Below are positions 47,625 to 57,420 of a DNA stretch of 64,000 nucleotides, piece after piece. Numbering within the stretch: the stretch's first letter is position 1; each line of letters opens with the position of its first letter. This stretch comes from Kiloniellaceae bacterium. Lineage in GTDB: Bacteria; Pseudomonadota; Alphaproteobacteria; Kiloniellales; Kiloniellaceae. Where the stretch lies: the NCBI GenBank assembly GCA_021776195.1, contig JAJFGK010000077.1, forward strand, positions 1 through 64,000, read 5' to 3'. Below the pieces are notes generated by a model, which was given only the letters and a program-made list of their open reading frames with translations, ran no database searches and had not been told where the DNA came from. The position numbers were made by a program, and so were the translations under genes.

Positions 47625-49391
47625 TCAGACCAGCACCATGCCCTCCTCGGATACCGGCCGGTCGGCCTTGTCTTCGGGTCCGAGCAGCATCTCATAGTGC
47701 GCCGCGCCCGACGGTATCATGGGGTAGCAGTTCTCGTCCTTGGTCACCCGACAGTCGAAGATGACCGCCTTGGGCGTCTCGATCATTTCCATGATCTTGT
47801 CGTCGAGCTCGGCGGGATCCTCGCAGCACATGCCGACCGCGCCGAAGGATTCGGCCAGTTTGACGAAGTCCGGCAGGGATTCCATGTAGCTCTCGGAATA
47901 GCGCTTGCCATGGAGCAGTTCCTGCCACTGGCGCACCATGCCCATCCATTGATTGTTCACGATGAAGACCTTCACCGGCAGGCGGTACTGGGCGATCGTC
48001 GACATCTCCTGGATGTTCATCAGGATCGAAGCCTCGCCGGCGACATCGACCACCAGCGCGTCGGGATGCGCCATCTGGGCGCCGATTGCCGCCGGCAGCC
48101 CGTAGCCCATGGTGCCGAGCCCACCGGAGGTCATCCAGCGATTGGGCTCTTCGAACTTCATGAACTGGGCGGCCCACATCTGGTGCTGCCCCACTTCGGT
48201 GGTGATGTAGGTGTCACGGTCCTTGGTCAGCTCATAGAGCCGCTGGATCGCATACTGCGGCTTGATCGTCGGCCCGCTCTGCTCGTACTTCAAGCAATTG
48301 ACCGCGCGCCATTTCTCGAGCTGCGCCCACCAGACTTTCATCGCGTTGCCGTCGAGCGTCAGCTTGCGGGCTTCCCACTGCGCCACCATTTCCTCCAGCA
48401 CCTCGCCGGCATCGCCGATGATTGGAAGGTCGACCATCACATTCTTGTTGATCGAGGAGGCATCGATATCGACGTGTATCTTGGTCGAATTGGGCGAAAA
48501 CTCGTCGAGCCGCCCGGTCACCCGGTCATCGAAGCGCGCGCCGATGTTCACCAGCACGTCACAGCTGTACATCGCCATGTTCGCCTCGTAGGTGCCGTGC
48601 ATGCCCAGCATGCCGACGAACAGCGGATCGCTCGCCGGATAGGCGCCCAGACCCATCAGGGTGTTGGTGCAGGGCGCCCCCAGCATGCGCACGAAACGGC
48701 CCAGCAGCTTGGCGGCCTTGGGTCCGGAGTTGATCACGCCGCCGCCGGCATAGATCATCGGCCGTTTGGCCTTGGCGATGATATCGAGGGCCGCGGTAAC
48801 CTTGCCGTCCTCGGCCTTGGTCCTGGGCGCGTAGCGGCTCTCGCCGAACTCGCCCGGCCCCCTGTAGCAGTCGCCCTTGCCTTGCAGGATATCCTTGGGC
48901 AGATCGATCACCACGGGGCCGGGGCGGCCGCTGCGCGCCACATGAAAGGCCTCGTGCATGACCCGCGGCAGGTCCTCGATCGACTTGACCAGGTAGTTGT
49001 GCTTGGTGCAGGGCCGCGTGATGCCGGTGGTATCGGCCTCCTGAAAGGCGTCGTTGCCGATCAGGTGCGTGGGCACCTGGCCGGTCAGGCAGACCACCGG
49101 AATCGAGTCCATCAAGGCGTCGGTCAAACCGGTGACCGCGTTGGTCGCGCCCGGCCCCGAGGTCACCAGCACCACACCGACCTTGCCGGTGGAGCGCGCA
49201 TAGCCTTCGGCCGCATGGACGGCGCCGCCCTCTTGGCGCACCAGCACATGGCGCAGCTCGTTCTGCTGGAACAGCGCGTCGTAGATCGGCAGGACAGCGC
49301 CGCCGGGATAGCCGAAGACGAGGTCGACGCCCTGATCGATCAGGGCCTTGATCACCATTTCCGATCCCGATAGTTGGGTAGCCGCCATCAT
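47625..49391 (-). CDS. ilvB: acetolactate synthase large (catalytic) subunit
   Basis: 588 aa from ATG 49391; an adjacent ATG at 49388 is equally possible. The frame upstream (to 49484) is low-quality Arg/Gly-rich sequence. The ThDP-dependent fold has FGYPGGAVLPIYDAL with the catalytic Glu region (RQEGGAVHAAEGYARSTGKVGV), a central FAD-binding domain and the ThDP pyrophosphate region DVAGEASILMNIQEMST...VNNQW. It condenses pyruvate with pyruvate or 2-oxobutyrate, the first committed step of branched-chain amino acid synthesis. Also called ilvI. Confidence 0.96.
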   Translation of the reverse strand: MMAATQLSGSEMVIKALIDQGVDLVFGYPGGAVLPIYDALFQQNELRHVLVRQEGGAVHAAEGYARSTGKVGVVLVTSGPGATNAVTGLTDALMDSIPVVCLTGQVPTHLIGNDAFQEADTTGITRPCTKHNYLVKSIEDLPRVMHEAFHVARSGRPGPVVIDLPKDILQGKGDCYRGPGEFGESRYAPRTKAEDGKVTAALDIIAKAKRPMIYAGGGVINSGPKAAKLLGRFVRMLGAPCTNTLMGLGAYPASDPLFVGMLGMHGTYEANMAMYSCDVLVNIGARFDDRVTGRLDEFSPNSTKIHVDIDASSINKNVMVDLPIIGDAGEVLEEMVAQWEARKLTLDGNAMKVWWAQLEKWRAVNCLKYEQSGPTIKPQYAIQRLYELTKDRDTYITTEVGQHQMWAAQFMKFEEPNRWMTSGGLGTMGYGLPAAIGAQMAHPDALVVDVAGEASILMNIQEMSTIAQYRLPVKVFIVNNQWMGMVRQWQELLHGKRYSESYMESLPDFVKLAESFGAVGMCCEDPAELDDKIMEMIETPKAVIFDCRVTKDENCYPMIPSGAAHYEMLLGPEDKADRPVSEEGMVLV

Positions 49392-49493
49392 GTCACCTAC
49401 TTGTTCGCTCACCGACCCGAGAGCGCGCCAGAATCCAGCAAACGCGCCCCTTCCGGGTGTCCTCCGACCCCCAGAGCGGCGCACCCTAGTCGC

Positions 49494-50483
49494 TCATGAC
49501 AGAGCGGTCAACCGATTTTGACGAATATTTGTAAATATTTCAGGCAATATACTTTCCGAAAATTGCGTCTCATAGGCGTTTATCGTCGGATCATTACCCA
49601 AAACCTGATGCCGCAGCCAGGTGACCTGGCGTTTGGCGTAGCGCCGCGTCTTGACCTGGGCCGCCAGCGTCGCCTCCGCCAGGGTCTGGTCGCCGCGCAG
49701 GCAGGCCAAGAGGTCGGGCACGCCCAGGGACTTCATCACCGGACAGTCGGGCGGCAACTCCAGATTTTTCAGCGCCGCCGCCTCGTCCAGGGCACCGGCC
49801 TCCAGCATCGCCAGGAAACGGCGATCGCAGGCGTCGCGCAGGACCTCGCGCGGCGGCATCAGCACCACCGTCATGAAGCGGTAGGGGGCAGGTCCCTGGG
49901 TCTGGGGATCGTCCTGCCATTCGAGCAGAGAGCGGCCGGTCGCGCGGACCACTTCCCAGGCCCGGGTCAAGCGCTGGCTGTCGTTGGGGTGGAGGCGCGC
50001 CGCCATGGCCGGGTCCAGCACCGCGAGGGCGCGATGCAGCCCGCCGGGTCCCTCGGCGAGAAGCAGGTCGGCAGCCTCGGCCCGCAGCGCTTTGGGGATC
50101 TTGGGCACCGGCGCCAGACCGTCACGCAGGACGCGCAGATAAAGACCGGTGCCGCCGACCAGGATCGGCAGGCGCCCGCCGGCCAGGGCTTCGTCGATGG
50201 CTTCCAGCGCCAGGTCGCGCCAACGGCCCGCCGAACAGGGCTCGGCACCGGGGATGGCGCCATAGAGCCGGTGCGGCGCCCGCGCCAGATCGGCCTCGCC
50301 GGGACGCGCCGTGAGGATCCGCAGTTCGCGGTAGACCTGCATGGAATCGGCGTTGATGACGGTCCCGCCGAACGCCTCGGCGAGCGCCAGCCCCAAGGCC
50401 GACTTGCCCGAGGCGGTCGGTCCCGCGACGATCACCACCAATGGCGGCTCATCGGCTCCAGCCAATGCAGCGTCAGGGCTCAC
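49494..50483 (-). CDS. miaA: tRNA dimethylallyltransferase
   Basis: 329 aa from GTG 50483 (AAGGA 7 bases upstream); a TTG at 50513 would extend it by ten residues. The P-loop GPTASGKSALG and the next block GTVINADSMQVYRELRILTARP identify MiaA, with RLYG...EPCSAGRW for tRNA recognition. It adds dimethylallyl to A37 of tRNAs that read UNN codons. Divergent from serB with only 54 bp between starts, so their promoters overlap. Confidence 0.94.
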   Translation of the reverse strand: MSPDAALAGADEPPLVVIVAGPTASGKSALGLALAEAFGGTVINADSMQVYRELRILTARPGEADLARAPHRLYGAIPGAEPCSAGRWRDLALEAIDEALAGGRLPILVGGTGLYLRVLRDGLAPVPKIPKALRAEAADLLLAEGPGGLHRALAVLDPAMAARLHPNDSQRLTRAWEVVRATGRSLLEWQDDPQTQGPAPYRFMTVVLMPPREVLRDACDRRFLAMLEAGALDEAAALKNLELPPDCPVMKSLGVPDLLACLRGDQTLAEATLAAQVKTRRYAKRQVTWLRHQVLGNDPTINAYETQFSESILPEIFTNIRQNRLTALS

Positions 50484-50537
50484 GGAGTTGTCCTTTCGTC
50501 TTTTGGCCGCCAAAGGGAGCCTCTATAAGGTGCGGCC

Positions 50538-51458
50538 ATGGAACTGATGCTTAGCGTAATAGCGGACCCGGGAACAAGCACCCTGGCGCCGCGCGACGTC
50601 GATCGGCTGTGTCGGGCACTGGACGGCGCCGGAGCCGCGCTCGGCACCGCGCTGTGGCTCTGCCCGGAGACCGCCTGCGAAGTCGCCATGACCGGTCTCG
50701 ACCTTGCCCAGGCGCGGGCCTGCCTGAGTGACGCCGGCGCGGGCGGCGCCTTCGATCTTGCGCTGCAGCCGGCCGCGGGGCGGCGCAAGGGCCTTTTGGT
50801 CGCCGACATGGAATCCACCATCATCGGCCAGGAAATGGTCGACGAGATGGCCGCGCGACGGGGCATTGGCGCGGAGGTCGCGGCCATCACGCGACGGGCC
50901 ATGGCCGGCGAGCTGCCCTTCGAGACGGCACTGCGCCAGCGCGTCGCCCTGCTTGCCGGATACGCAGAACCCGACCTGGCCGATCTGGCCGCCATCATGA
51001 CCCTAAACCGGGGCGCTTCGACCCTGGTCGCGACGATGCGGCGTCACGGCGCCACCTGCGCCTTGGTGTCCGGCGGCTTTTCCGTCTTTGCCGAGATCAT
51101 CGCCCGGCGCTGCGGCTTCGATGCGCTGCGCGCCAACCGGTTGGAGATCGCCGAAGGGCAACTCACGGGCCGCATGGTGGAGCCGATTCAAGGACCCGAC
51201 GCCAAGGCGCGCGCCCTGTGCGAGTTCGCGTCCGATCTCGGCATCGCGCCTGAAGCTGCTCTGGCCGTGGGCGACGGATCCAACGACGTCGACATGGTGC
51301 GGGCCGCCGGTCTCGGTGTCGCCTATCGCGGCAAGCCGATCCTCAAGGCAGCCGCCGACGTCACGTTGGACCATGCGAGGCTCGATGCCCTGCTCTATGT
51401 CCAGGGCTATCACCGCGACGAGTTTATCGATCCCGAGCCCGCGCAGGCACAAGCCTGA
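50538..51458 (+). CDS. serB: phosphoserine phosphatase
   Basis: 306 aa. HAD-type phosphatase: VADMESTIIGQEMVDE contains the nucleophile Asp90 and general acid Glu92; CALVSGGFSVFAE is motif II and AVGDGSNDVDMVRAAGLG the metal-binding motif. An ACT-like N-terminal part (1-80) precedes the catalytic domain. It removes phosphate from L-phosphoserine, the last step of serine synthesis. Divergent from miaA, convergent with degP (9 bp apart). Confidence 0.95.
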   Translation: MELMLSVIADPGTSTLAPRDVDRLCRALDGAGAALGTALWLCPETACEVAMTGLDLAQARACLSDAGAGGAFDLALQPAAGRRKGLLVADMESTIIGQEMVDEMAARRGIGAEVAAITRRAMAGELPFETALRQRVALLAGYAEPDLADLAAIMTLNRGASTLVATMRRHGATCALVSGGFSVFAEIIARRCGFDALRANRLEIAEGQLTGRMVEPIQGPDAKARALCEFASDLGIAPEAALAVGDGSNDVDMVRAAGLGVAYRGKPILKAAADVTLDHARLDALLYVQGYHRDEFIDPEPAQAQA

Positions 51459-51467
51459 GCCTCAGCC

Positions 51468-52979
51468 TCAACCTTCCTTCAGGCGCACCGCCACCCAGCG
51501 GAAATCGCCGCGCCGCACGACCCAAAGCGTGACCACGTCGTAGCCTTCCGACTTGGCGGCCTCGACCTGCTGTGCGACATCGCCGGGGGTCAGAACGGGC
51601 TCCTGATCGACCTCGACGATCACATCGCCCGGCTGCAGGCCCCGCTCCGAGGCAGAGCTCTCCGGATCGACCGCCGTGATGGCCACGCCCTTGGTCTCCT
51701 CGCTCAAATCGAAGCGCTGGCGCAGTTCGTCGGTGATCGTGCCCAGGCCCAGCCCCAGCTCCGAAACCCGGCCCTCGTCGCCGAGGTCTTCGTTCCCGCT
51801 GTCGGGCTGCAGCGCCGCGGCCACGACATCGGCGTCGAGCTCGCCGAGATGGACGTCGAAGGTCTTCTCCTCGCCCCGGCGCCAGACCGTCACCGTGACA
51901 TCGGACCCGATCGAGGTTTCGGCCACCATCCGCGGCAGCTTGCGCATTTCCTCCACCGGCCGCCCGTTGAAGGTCAAGATCACGTCGCCCTGCAGGATAC
52001 CGGCGGCCTCGGCGGGTCCGCCCTCGGTGACCTGGCTGACCAGCGCGCCGCGCGGCTGTCCGAGCCGCAGGCCCTCGGCGAGTTCCTCGGTCACGGTCTG
52101 AATCCGCACCCCGAGCCAGCCGCGCCGGACCTCGCCGCCGGAACGAAGCTGGGCAACGATGTTGCTAGCCAAGGTCGAGGGAATGGCGAAACCGATGCCG
52201 ACCGAACCGCCGGAGGGCGAAAAGATCGCCGTGTTCACACCGATCACATCGCCATCGAGGTTGAACATCGGCCCCCCCGAATTGCCGCGATTGATCGCCG
52301 CGTCGGTCTGAATGAAGTCGTCGTAGCGGCCCTGGTTGATGTCGCGCTGGCGGGCCGAGACGATCCCCGCCGTCACCGTGCCGCCGAGGCCAAAGGGATT
52401 GCCGATCGCCACCACCCAGTCGCCGATACGGGTCTTGCTGGAGTCGCCCCACTTGGCGGCGGGAAGCGGTGTCTCGCTTTCCACCTTCAAGACCGCGAGA
52501 TCGGTGTCCTTGTCGCTGCCGACCAGGGTGGCGTCGAGCACGGTGTTGTCGCTGAGGCGCACCCGGATTTCATCGGCGTCGGCGATGACATGGTGGTTCG
52601 TCACGATATAGCCGGTGGCATCGATGATGAATCCGGAGCCCAGGGAGTTGGCGCGCCGGCGCTGCTGCGGCGGCTCCTGGCCACGACGCTCGAAGAACTC
52701 GCGGAACAGCTCCTCCAGCTCTTCGCTGCCGCGGCCCTCATCGTCTCGTCCCTCGATGGTCTGGGAGGTGGAGATGTTGACCACCGTGGGCAGCAGTTCT
52801 TCGGCGAGGTCGGCGAAGGATTCCGGGGCGCCCCGGGCAGCGGCCGGCAGGCTTGTCGCCAGCGCCGCCAAGAACATCGCCAGGGACGCCAATCCAATCC
52901 ACAGGATCTTCCGAGAATGGTCCGCGGTCGGATGGGTCTCGGCCCGGCGCGCAACAGCAATTTTCGCGTTTCGCATCAT
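51468..52979 (-). CDS. degP: periplasmic serine protease Do (DegP/DegQ family)
   Basis: 503 aa with an N-terminal membrane or signal segment (about 24-48, ending PAAARGAPE). Catalytic triad: His130 (VTNHHVI), Asp160 (KDTDLAVLKV) and Ser234 (RGNSGGP). Two PDZ domains follow (about 285-375 and 405-495). It degrades or holds misfolded envelope proteins. The order hflK-hflC-DUF2065-degP on one strand is common in alphaproteobacteria. A 249-bp gap separates it from the DUF2065 gene, so it may have its own promoter. Confidence 0.95.
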   Translation of the reverse strand: MMRNAKIAVARRAETHPTADHSRKILWIGLASLAMFLAALATSLPAAARGAPESFADLAEELLPTVVNISTSQTIEGRDDEGRGSEELEELFREFFERRGQEPPQQRRRANSLGSGFIIDATGYIVTNHHVIADADEIRVRLSDNTVLDATLVGSDKDTDLAVLKVESETPLPAAKWGDSSKTRIGDWVVAIGNPFGLGGTVTAGIVSARQRDINQGRYDDFIQTDAAINRGNSGGPMFNLDGDVIGVNTAIFSPSGGSVGIGFAIPSTLASNIVAQLRSGGEVRRGWLGVRIQTVTEELAEGLRLGQPRGALVSQVTEGGPAEAAGILQGDVILTFNGRPVEEMRKLPRMVAETSIGSDVTVTVWRRGEEKTFDVHLGELDADVVAAALQPDSGNEDLGDEGRVSELGLGLGTITDELRQRFDLSEETKGVAITAVDPESSASERGLQPGDVIVEVDQEPVLTPGDVAQQVEAAKSEGYDVVTLWVVRRGDFRWVAVRLKEG

Positions 52980-53228
52980 CTCATCGCTCTCCGGTTCATT
53001 CGTTCGGCTCCGCTCGGACCGCCAGCCCCCAGGGATGCTTCTATCATGCCATCCCCGGGCGGTCGGCTTGGCTTCCTGAGTGATCTGGGACAGACACCCG
53101 GTCCTTTCAAGGCAGCCTGACGGTCATGTTACCACCCTTTCCACTAGGCGCAAAAAAGGGCGGGAATGGGGCAAATTCAACGGCCAAGGCAACAAACTGG
53201 GTCCAAGCGACAACGGGCAAACCCAGCC

Positions 53229-53414
53229 TCACGCGCGCAGGAGCCAGACCAGCAGCACGCCGACACCGGCGGCGACCAGGCCGCCCAATCGCAGGGCCTC
53301 GGGCGCCATTTGATCGAGCATCTGCAGGATCTGGCGCAAGCGACTGGGAAAGAGCGCCAGAAAGAGACCCTCGATCACCAAGAGCAACGCCAACGCGGTC
53401 AAAAAATCCTGCAC
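53229..53414 (-). CDS. DUF2065 small membrane protein (YjeT-like)
   Basis: 61 aa. Two hydrophobic helices (DFLTALALLLVIEGLFLALFP and LGGLVAAGVGVLLVWLL) joined by SRLRQILQMLDQM match the DUF2065/YjeT family, which is found beside hflKC in many proteobacteria. Function unknown; location suggests a role with the HflKC-FtsH complex in the inner membrane. It lies 62 bp after hflC on the same strand. Confidence 0.88.
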   Translation of the reverse strand: MQDFLTALALLLVIEGLFLALFPSRLRQILQMLDQMAPEALRLGGLVAAGVGVLLVWLLRA

Positions 53415-53476
53415 GTTCCCCCCGGTTCGGCACGATTAACTCGACTCAGCCGGATGCGGGCCGGTCCACGAACGGA

Positions 53477-54367
53477 TCACTGGGCGGCCGGAGCCGGTGG
53501 CGAAGCCGCGGTTTCATTGAAGAACTCAAAGAACTCGCTTTCCGGGGACAGCACCATATAGGTCGATTCGCCGCCCAAAGACACGGCGTAGGCCTGCATG
53601 GAGCGGTAAAAATTGAAGAAATCCGGGTCTTCGCCAAAAGCCTTGTTCAGGATGCTGGTCCGCAAACCCTCGCCCTGGCCTTGCAGAATTTCTGCTTCGC
53701 GCTGGGCCTCGGCCGTGATCACCGTCGCCTCGCGGTCTGCCCCGGCCTTGATCCGCTGGGCCAGTTCGAAGCCCTGGGCGCGGAACTCGGTGGCCTCCCG
53801 GTCGCGTTCGGCCTTCATACGCTCGAAGACCTGGGCGCTGACCTGCTCGGGCAGGTCGGCGCGGCCGATACGCACGTCGAGGGTTTCGATACCGAGATCC
53901 TTGGCCTGGGTGTTCACGTTGAACGCGATGGTCCTCAACAAGTTGAGCCGTTCCGCCGATAGCAGGGTGGTCAGGGTGGTCTTGCCGAGCACCTCGCGCA
54001 GCGCCGAGTTGATAATGACGCCGAGACGCTCGCGCGCGGTCTCCTCGGTGCGCACCCGCTGGAAGAAAAGCTTGGGGTCGCTGATCCGGTAGCGGGCGAA
54101 GGAATCCACCAACAGCCGTTTCTGGTCGGCCAGAAGGATGTTTTCGACCGGCGGATCGAGGTTCAAGACCCGCTTTTCATAGACCTGCACGTCCTGGACC
54201 AACGGCACCTTGAAGTGCAGACCCGGCTCTTGATAGATCGCCTTGATCTCGCCGAACTGGACCACCATGACCTGCTCGGTCTCGCGAACCGTGAAGGCCG
54301 ACCCCTTGATCACCATTCCGGTGAGGATCACCACCACGCCCAGAACCAGAAGTTTCCAATTACCCAT
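53477..54367 (-). CDS. hflC: HflC, SPFH-domain regulator of FtsH
   Basis: 296 aa. N-terminal membrane anchor (LLVLGVVVILTGMVIKGSAF), then an SPFH domain with the HflC-typical FTVRETEQVMVVQFGEIKA and RLNLLRTIAFNVNTQAKDLGIETLDVRIGRADLPEQV. A long coiled coil follows (RMKAERDREATEFRAQG) and an Ala/Pro-rich C-terminus. With HflK it forms a cage around FtsH and tunes its proteolysis. It starts 14 bp after hflK. Confidence 0.95.
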   Translation of the reverse strand: MGNWKLLVLGVVVILTGMVIKGSAFTVRETEQVMVVQFGEIKAIYQEPGLHFKVPLVQDVQVYEKRVLNLDPPVENILLADQKRLLVDSFARYRISDPKLFFQRVRTEETARERLGVIINSALREVLGKTTLTTLLSAERLNLLRTIAFNVNTQAKDLGIETLDVRIGRADLPEQVSAQVFERMKAERDREATEFRAQGFELAQRIKAGADREATVITAEAQREAEILQGQGEGLRTSILNKAFGEDPDFFNFYRSMQAYAVSLGGESTYMVLSPESEFFEFFNETAASPPAPAAQ

Positions 54368-54381
54368 GTCTCTGCGCTCCC

Positions 54382-55512
54382 TTACGGCGTGGTCTTGTTT
54401 TGCCGCAGCTCGTTGAGCGGCAGATAGGGCACGGTGCCCCCGATGGAGGAATCCATGATCACCTTGTCGGAGGTGCGCATGACTTCCTGGATTGTCTCCA
54501 GGTACATGCGCCGCCGGGCGACCTCGGGGTTTTCCTTGTAGGCGCGGTAGACCGACAAGAAGCGCTCGGCCTCGCCTTCGGCCTCGTTGACCAGGCGTTC
54601 CTTGTAGGCTTCGGCGTTCTGGATCGTCCTTTGCGCCTCGCCGCGCGCGCGCGGCAGGATGTCGTTGCGATATTTGTCGGCTTCATTGCGCAAACGATCG
54701 CGGTCTTGACGGGCGCGCTGCACGTCATCGAAAGCGTCGATCACCGGCCCCGGGGGCTTGGCGTCGAGCAGCTTCAGGGAGGTGACCAGGATACCCGATT
54801 CGTACTCGTCCAGGATCTGCTGCAACAGCGCCTGGGTCTGGGTCTCGATATCGAGACGGGCCTCGGTCAGGGCCGGCTGAATGTCGGTGCGGCCGATGAT
54901 TTCTCGGATCGCGCTTTCGGCGGCAATCTTCACCGTGGCGTCCGGGTCGCGAATCTTGAACAGATAGAGCGCCGGATCGGAGATTTTCCAGAAAACCGAG
55001 AAATCGATATCGATGATGTTCTGATCGCCGGTCAGCATGATCGATTCTTCGATCACGTCGCGCCGCTGGCTTTGGCTCGAGTCGTTTCCGACCGAGCGGA
55101 AGCCGACATCGATCTGATGCACGTCCGTGACCCCTGGCAAGAGGACCTCGCCAATCGGGAAGGGGAAGTACCAGTGGAGACCTGGTTCTGTCGTGTTCAC
55201 GTGCTGGCCAAAGAGCAGGATCACGCCCTGTTCGTTGTTCTGCACCCGGTAAATTCCGCTAAAGCCCCAGATTCCCAGCAGCACCACCAGGCCCAGCAGC
55301 ACCGCCACCTTGGGTATGCCGCCACCGCCGCCACCGCGCCCGCCGCCTGGCATCATTTTCTTGAAGCGATCCTGGCCCTTGCGGATCAGATCCTCGAAAT
55401 CGGGCGGGCGCTGTCCGCCGCCCGGGCCTTCGCCGCCGCCCCAAGGACCGCCGCCACCGCCACCGGAGCCGCCGCCACCGCCCCAAGGGCCGCCTTTGTT
55501 TTCCCAAGGCAT
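54382..55512 (-). CDS. hflK: HflK, SPFH-domain regulator of FtsH
   Basis: 376 aa. The N-terminus is strongly Gly/Trp/Pro-rich (MPWENKGGPWGGGGG), as is usual for HflK. A membrane helix (AVLLGLVVLLGIWGFSGIYRV) and SPFH domain (VQNNEQGVILLFGQHVNTTEPGLHWYFP) follow, then the coiled-coil region. First gene of the hflK-hflC-DUF2065 group. ftsH is not in the window. Confidence 0.95.
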   Translation of the reverse strand: MPWENKGGPWGGGGGSGGGGGGPWGGGEGPGGGQRPPDFEDLIRKGQDRFKKMMPGGGRGGGGGGIPKVAVLLGLVVLLGIWGFSGIYRVQNNEQGVILLFGQHVNTTEPGLHWYFPFPIGEVLLPGVTDVHQIDVGFRSVGNDSSQSQRRDVIEESIMLTGDQNIIDIDFSVFWKISDPALYLFKIRDPDATVKIAAESAIREIIGRTDIQPALTEARLDIETQTQALLQQILDEYESGILVTSLKLLDAKPPGPVIDAFDDVQRARQDRDRLRNEADKYRNDILPRARGEAQRTIQNAEAYKERLVNEAEGEAERFLSVYRAYKENPEVARRRMYLETIQEVMRTSDKVIMDSSIGGTVPYLPLNELRQNKTTP

Positions 55513-55733
55513 ATGAGGTTTTCCAATCCTGCTATCTGTCAGTCATGTCTAGCTGTCGATCACAACGCGCGCTTAGTCCGCAGGGCCTACCCTGTCGCCA
55601 GGGGTTCTGGCAAGGATTGGATTCACGGCTGACAGCGCGCATCTAGGGTCCTATAACACGCCGGCTTTGGGCGCGCGCGGGTCCGACTTCGATCATGAAG
55701 GCCATATTGGCCAAAAAAGGGAGAATTTCAAGC

Positions 55734-56873
55734 ATGGCGGCGATAACCGAGGATTCAATCCTTGAGCGCTTGCGAAGTGTCATCGAACCGGAGAGCGGCC
55801 AGGACATCGTCAGCCGCGGCATGGTGAGCGGCGTCGTCTTGCGGGAAGGCAATGTCGGCTTTGCCATCGAGGTGCCGGCGGAAAAGGGCGCCGCCCTCGA
55901 GCCGTTGCGTCAGGCCGCCGAGGCCGCCGTGCACGAACTGGCCGGCGTGGTCTCGGTGACCGCCGTGCTGACCGCCGAAAGCCAACCGCCCGCGGCGGCG
56001 CCGGCGCCCCAGCAAAGCGCGCCCCAACCGGCCGCCGCGCCGTCCGCGCCCCCCCAGGCCGGCGGTGGGCTGCCCGGTATCAAGTCGATCATCGCGGTCG
56101 CCTCGGGCAAGGGCGGCGTCGGCAAGTCGACCACGACGACCAACCTCGCCTTGGCCCTGGCCGCCGAAGGTCTGTCGGTCGCCATCCTCGATGCCGACAT
56201 CTACGGCCCCTCGCAGCCGCGCATGATGGGCATCTCCGGACGGCCCACCTCGCCGGACGGCAAGACCCTGGTGGCGATGGAGAACTTCGGCGTCAAGTGC
56301 ATGTCCATGGGCTTTCTGGTGGCCGAGGACACGCCGATGATCTGGCGCGGGCCGATGGTGCAGTCGGCCCTGCAGCAGATGCTGCGCGATGTCGACTGGG
56401 GCGAACTCGACGTCATGGTGATCGACATGCCGCCCGGCACCGGCGACGCCCAGCTCACCATTTCCCAACAGGTCCCGCTGACCGGCGCGATCATCGTCTC
56501 GACGCCGCAGGACATCGCCCTGCTGGACGCCCGCAAGGGTCTCAACATGTTCCGCAAGGTCGATGTGCCGGTGCTCGGATTCATCGAGAACATGAGCCTT
56601 TTCATCTGCCCCAACTGCGGCCACGAGGCGCACATCTTCAGCCATGGCGGCGCACGCGAGACCGCCAAGGAGCTTGGCGTCGACTTCCTCGGCGAGCTGC
56701 CGCTGGACATCGAGATCCGCTCGACCTCCGATGCCGGTCGGCCGATCGTGGTCAGCCAGCCGGACTCGCCCAATGCCCAGATCTACCGGGATATCGCCCG
56801 TCAGGTCTGGGGCAAGATCCAGGATCGCCTGGGCGCGAGCGAACGCCAGGCACCCAAGATCGTGATGCAGTAG
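55734..56873 (+). CDS. mrp: iron-sulfur cluster carrier Mrp/ApbC (NBP35-like ATPase)
   Basis: 379 aa from ATG 55734; an ATG at 55695 would add 13 residues. N-terminal MIP18/DUF59 domain (1-80), a Pro/Ala-rich linker (85-113), then the deviant Walker A SGKGGVGKST (124-133) with both signature lysines, DADIYGPSQP, and the CPNC pair in LFICPNCGHEAHIF that holds a bridging 4Fe-4S cluster between subunits. It carries Fe-S clusters to apo-proteins. Convergent with folA (24 bp). Confidence 0.94.
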   Translation: MAAITEDSILERLRSVIEPESGQDIVSRGMVSGVVLREGNVGFAIEVPAEKGAALEPLRQAAEAAVHELAGVVSVTAVLTAESQPPAAAPAPQQSAPQPAAAPSAPPQAGGGLPGIKSIIAVASGKGGVGKSTTTTNLALALAAEGLSVAILDADIYGPSQPRMMGISGRPTSPDGKTLVAMENFGVKCMSMGFLVAEDTPMIWRGPMVQSALQQMLRDVDWGELDVMVIDMPPGTGDAQLTISQQVPLTGAIIVSTPQDIALLDARKGLNMFRKVDVPVLGFIENMSLFICPNCGHEAHIFSHGGARETAKELGVDFLGELPLDIEIRSTSDAGRPIVVSQPDSPNAQIYRDIARQVWGKIQDRLGASERQAPKIVMQ

Positions 56874-56897
56874 CCCGCAGGGAACGAAAGCCCACAT

Positions 56898-57410
56898 CTA
56901 GCCCCGCCGCTCCAGCACCACCTTGTCGTAGCGCAGCGCCGGCCCGCCGGGCTGGTCCTCGATCTGGGACTCGCGGCTGACCTCGCGCCAGTCGGCCGGA
57001 TCGATCTCCGGAAAAAGCGTGTCGCCCTCGAGCGTCGCGTCGATCTCCGTCACATAGAGCCGGTCCGCCAGAGGCAGGGCCTGGGCATAGATCTGGCCGC
57101 CGCCGGCGACCATGATTTCCGCCGCGCCGCGCGCCTCGGCTTTGTCCCGGGCGATGAGCAGGGCGCTCGGCAGGTCGGCGGCGACTGTCACGCCTTCGAT
57201 GGCAAGTCCGTCCTGGCGGGTCACCACGATGGTGTCGCGGCCCGGCAGCGGGCGGCCGATCGACTCGAAGGTCTTGCGCCCCATGACCAGGGGCTTGCCC
57301 ATGGTCAGGGACTTGAAGTAGCGCATCTCGCCCGACAGGCGCCAGGGCATGGCCCCCTCCCGGCCGATAACCCGGTTGCGCGTCATGGCGACGACCAGTG
57401 CCGTTTCCAT
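56898..57410 (-). CDS. folA: dihydrofolate reductase
   Basis: 170 aa. ALVVAMTRNRVIGREGAMPWRL holds the Met20-loop and the substrate region; the active-site acid is in the SGEMRYFKSLTMGKPLVMGRKTFESIGRPLPGR block, and VAGGGQIYAQALPLAD forms the NADPH site. It reduces dihydrofolate produced by ThyA, encoded 10 bp upstream in the same operon. Target of trimethoprim; no resistance feature evident by eye. Confidence 0.96.
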   Translation of the reverse strand: METALVVAMTRNRVIGREGAMPWRLSGEMRYFKSLTMGKPLVMGRKTFESIGRPLPGRDTIVVTRQDGLAIEGVTVAADLPSALLIARDKAEARGAAEIMVAGGGQIYAQALPLADRLYVTEIDATLEGDTLFPEIDPADWREVSRESQIEDQPGGPALRYDKVVLERRG

Positions 57411-57420
57411 GGGTCGCCCG

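Noticed and set aside
49392..49493. Leader attenuator or riboswitch before ilvB
   Set aside because: No run of Ile/Val/Leu codons, terminator hairpin or conserved leader RNA could be seen in this short gap.
53415..55694. Search for ftsH next to hflKC
   Set aside because: No AAA+/M41 protease motifs in the neighbourhood; FtsH must be encoded elsewhere.
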